Shown here one piece after another: positions 40,542 through 40,568 of a DNA stretch of 40,568 bases. The notes beneath the pieces are model-generated. The model was not told the DNA's origin. It was given only the letters and a program-made list of their open reading frames with translations, and did no database searches. Where the stretch lies: positions 1 to 40,568 of the forward strand of contig JALCCG010000195.1 of NCBI GenBank assembly GCA_023212695.1, read 5' to 3'. Each line of letters opens with the position of its first letter. The first letter of the stretch is position 1. This DNA comes from Sporisorium sorghi. Taxonomy: Eukaryota; Basidiomycota; Ustilaginomycetes; Ustilaginales; Ustilaginaceae. The translations under genes and the position numbers were made by a program.

Positions 40542-40568
40542 AGTGCGACCTCAGGTTAGTGAGATAAT
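40502..40568 (-). tRNA. tRNA gene, 3' part (second copy, cut by window edge)
   Basis: Read on the minus strand it ends with the same T arm, acceptor strand TTGGCCC and C discriminator as the left copy. It continues 27 bases further upstream than that copy. If GACAG is the 3' anticodon stem, its partner CTGTC is not present in those bases, which implies an intron of about 30 bases or more after position 37. The anticodon is outside the window, so the identity is unproven; tRNA-Pro is suggested only by the C discriminator and a U38-type context. Confidence 0.8.

Overview
The window looks like nuclear DNA of a smut-type basidiomycete (Ustilaginales, near Ustilago, Sporisorium or Moesziomyces/Pseudozyma). 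The evidence is compact, almost intronless genes with strong G/C bias at third codon positions, Ser/Ala/Arg-rich low-complexity tails, short GT-AG introns, and protein families that match basidiomycete housekeeping genes. The genus is an inference and was not checked by search.

Layout. The left edge holds the 3' end of a tRNA gene and a coding fragment without a clear start (329-715). Positions 1774-11055 are an ordinary housekeeping block: an AMP-binding acyl-CoA ligase (+), exosome subunit RRP41/SKI6 (-), APC/C subunit APC2 (+), proteasome subunit beta-6/PRE7 (-), and an HxxxDG acyltransferase (-). RRP41 and APC2 are divergent and share a 281-bp promoter. An AT-rich pogo/Fot1-like DNA transposon (11518-13400) with recognisable terminal inverted repeats and a TA target duplication sits in the divergent promoter between the acyltransferase and a TAG1-like vacuolar membrane protein. 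Its transposase carries two in-frame stops.

The TAG1-like gene (13632-16403) is followed by about 3 kb of simple-sequence-rich DNA. Then comes the largest gene, a 2,566-residue type II membrane protein (19392-27169) of the DUF3712/LEA-2-like class, built from three successive units of about 750-820 residues. The two neighbours therefore share topology and probably fold.

Positions 27170-32200 form a decayed island with less biased codon use: a frameshifted Pro/Ser-rich pseudogene, a second ORF sharing its Cys-rich motif (with a CX2CX14CX2C zinc-ribbon pattern), and a minus-strand pseudogene fragment. The right part has a coiled-coil, probably nuclear, protein of unknown function (33044-34798) and a CRH/UTR2-type GH16 cell-wall transglycosylase with a transmembrane anchor and a long cytoplasmic tail (37379-39562). 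The right edge ends in a second, inverted copy of the same tRNA gene, with its A/T-rich 3' flank also duplicated.

The genes do not form one pathway. The housekeeping genes serve RNA decay, cell-cycle proteolysis, the proteasome and lipid activation; the right half concerns membranes and the cell wall. The signals most worth following are the three-unit LEA-2-like protein beside a TAG1-like gene, the duplicated Cys-rich family in the decayed island, and the inverted tRNA repeat at the two window edges.
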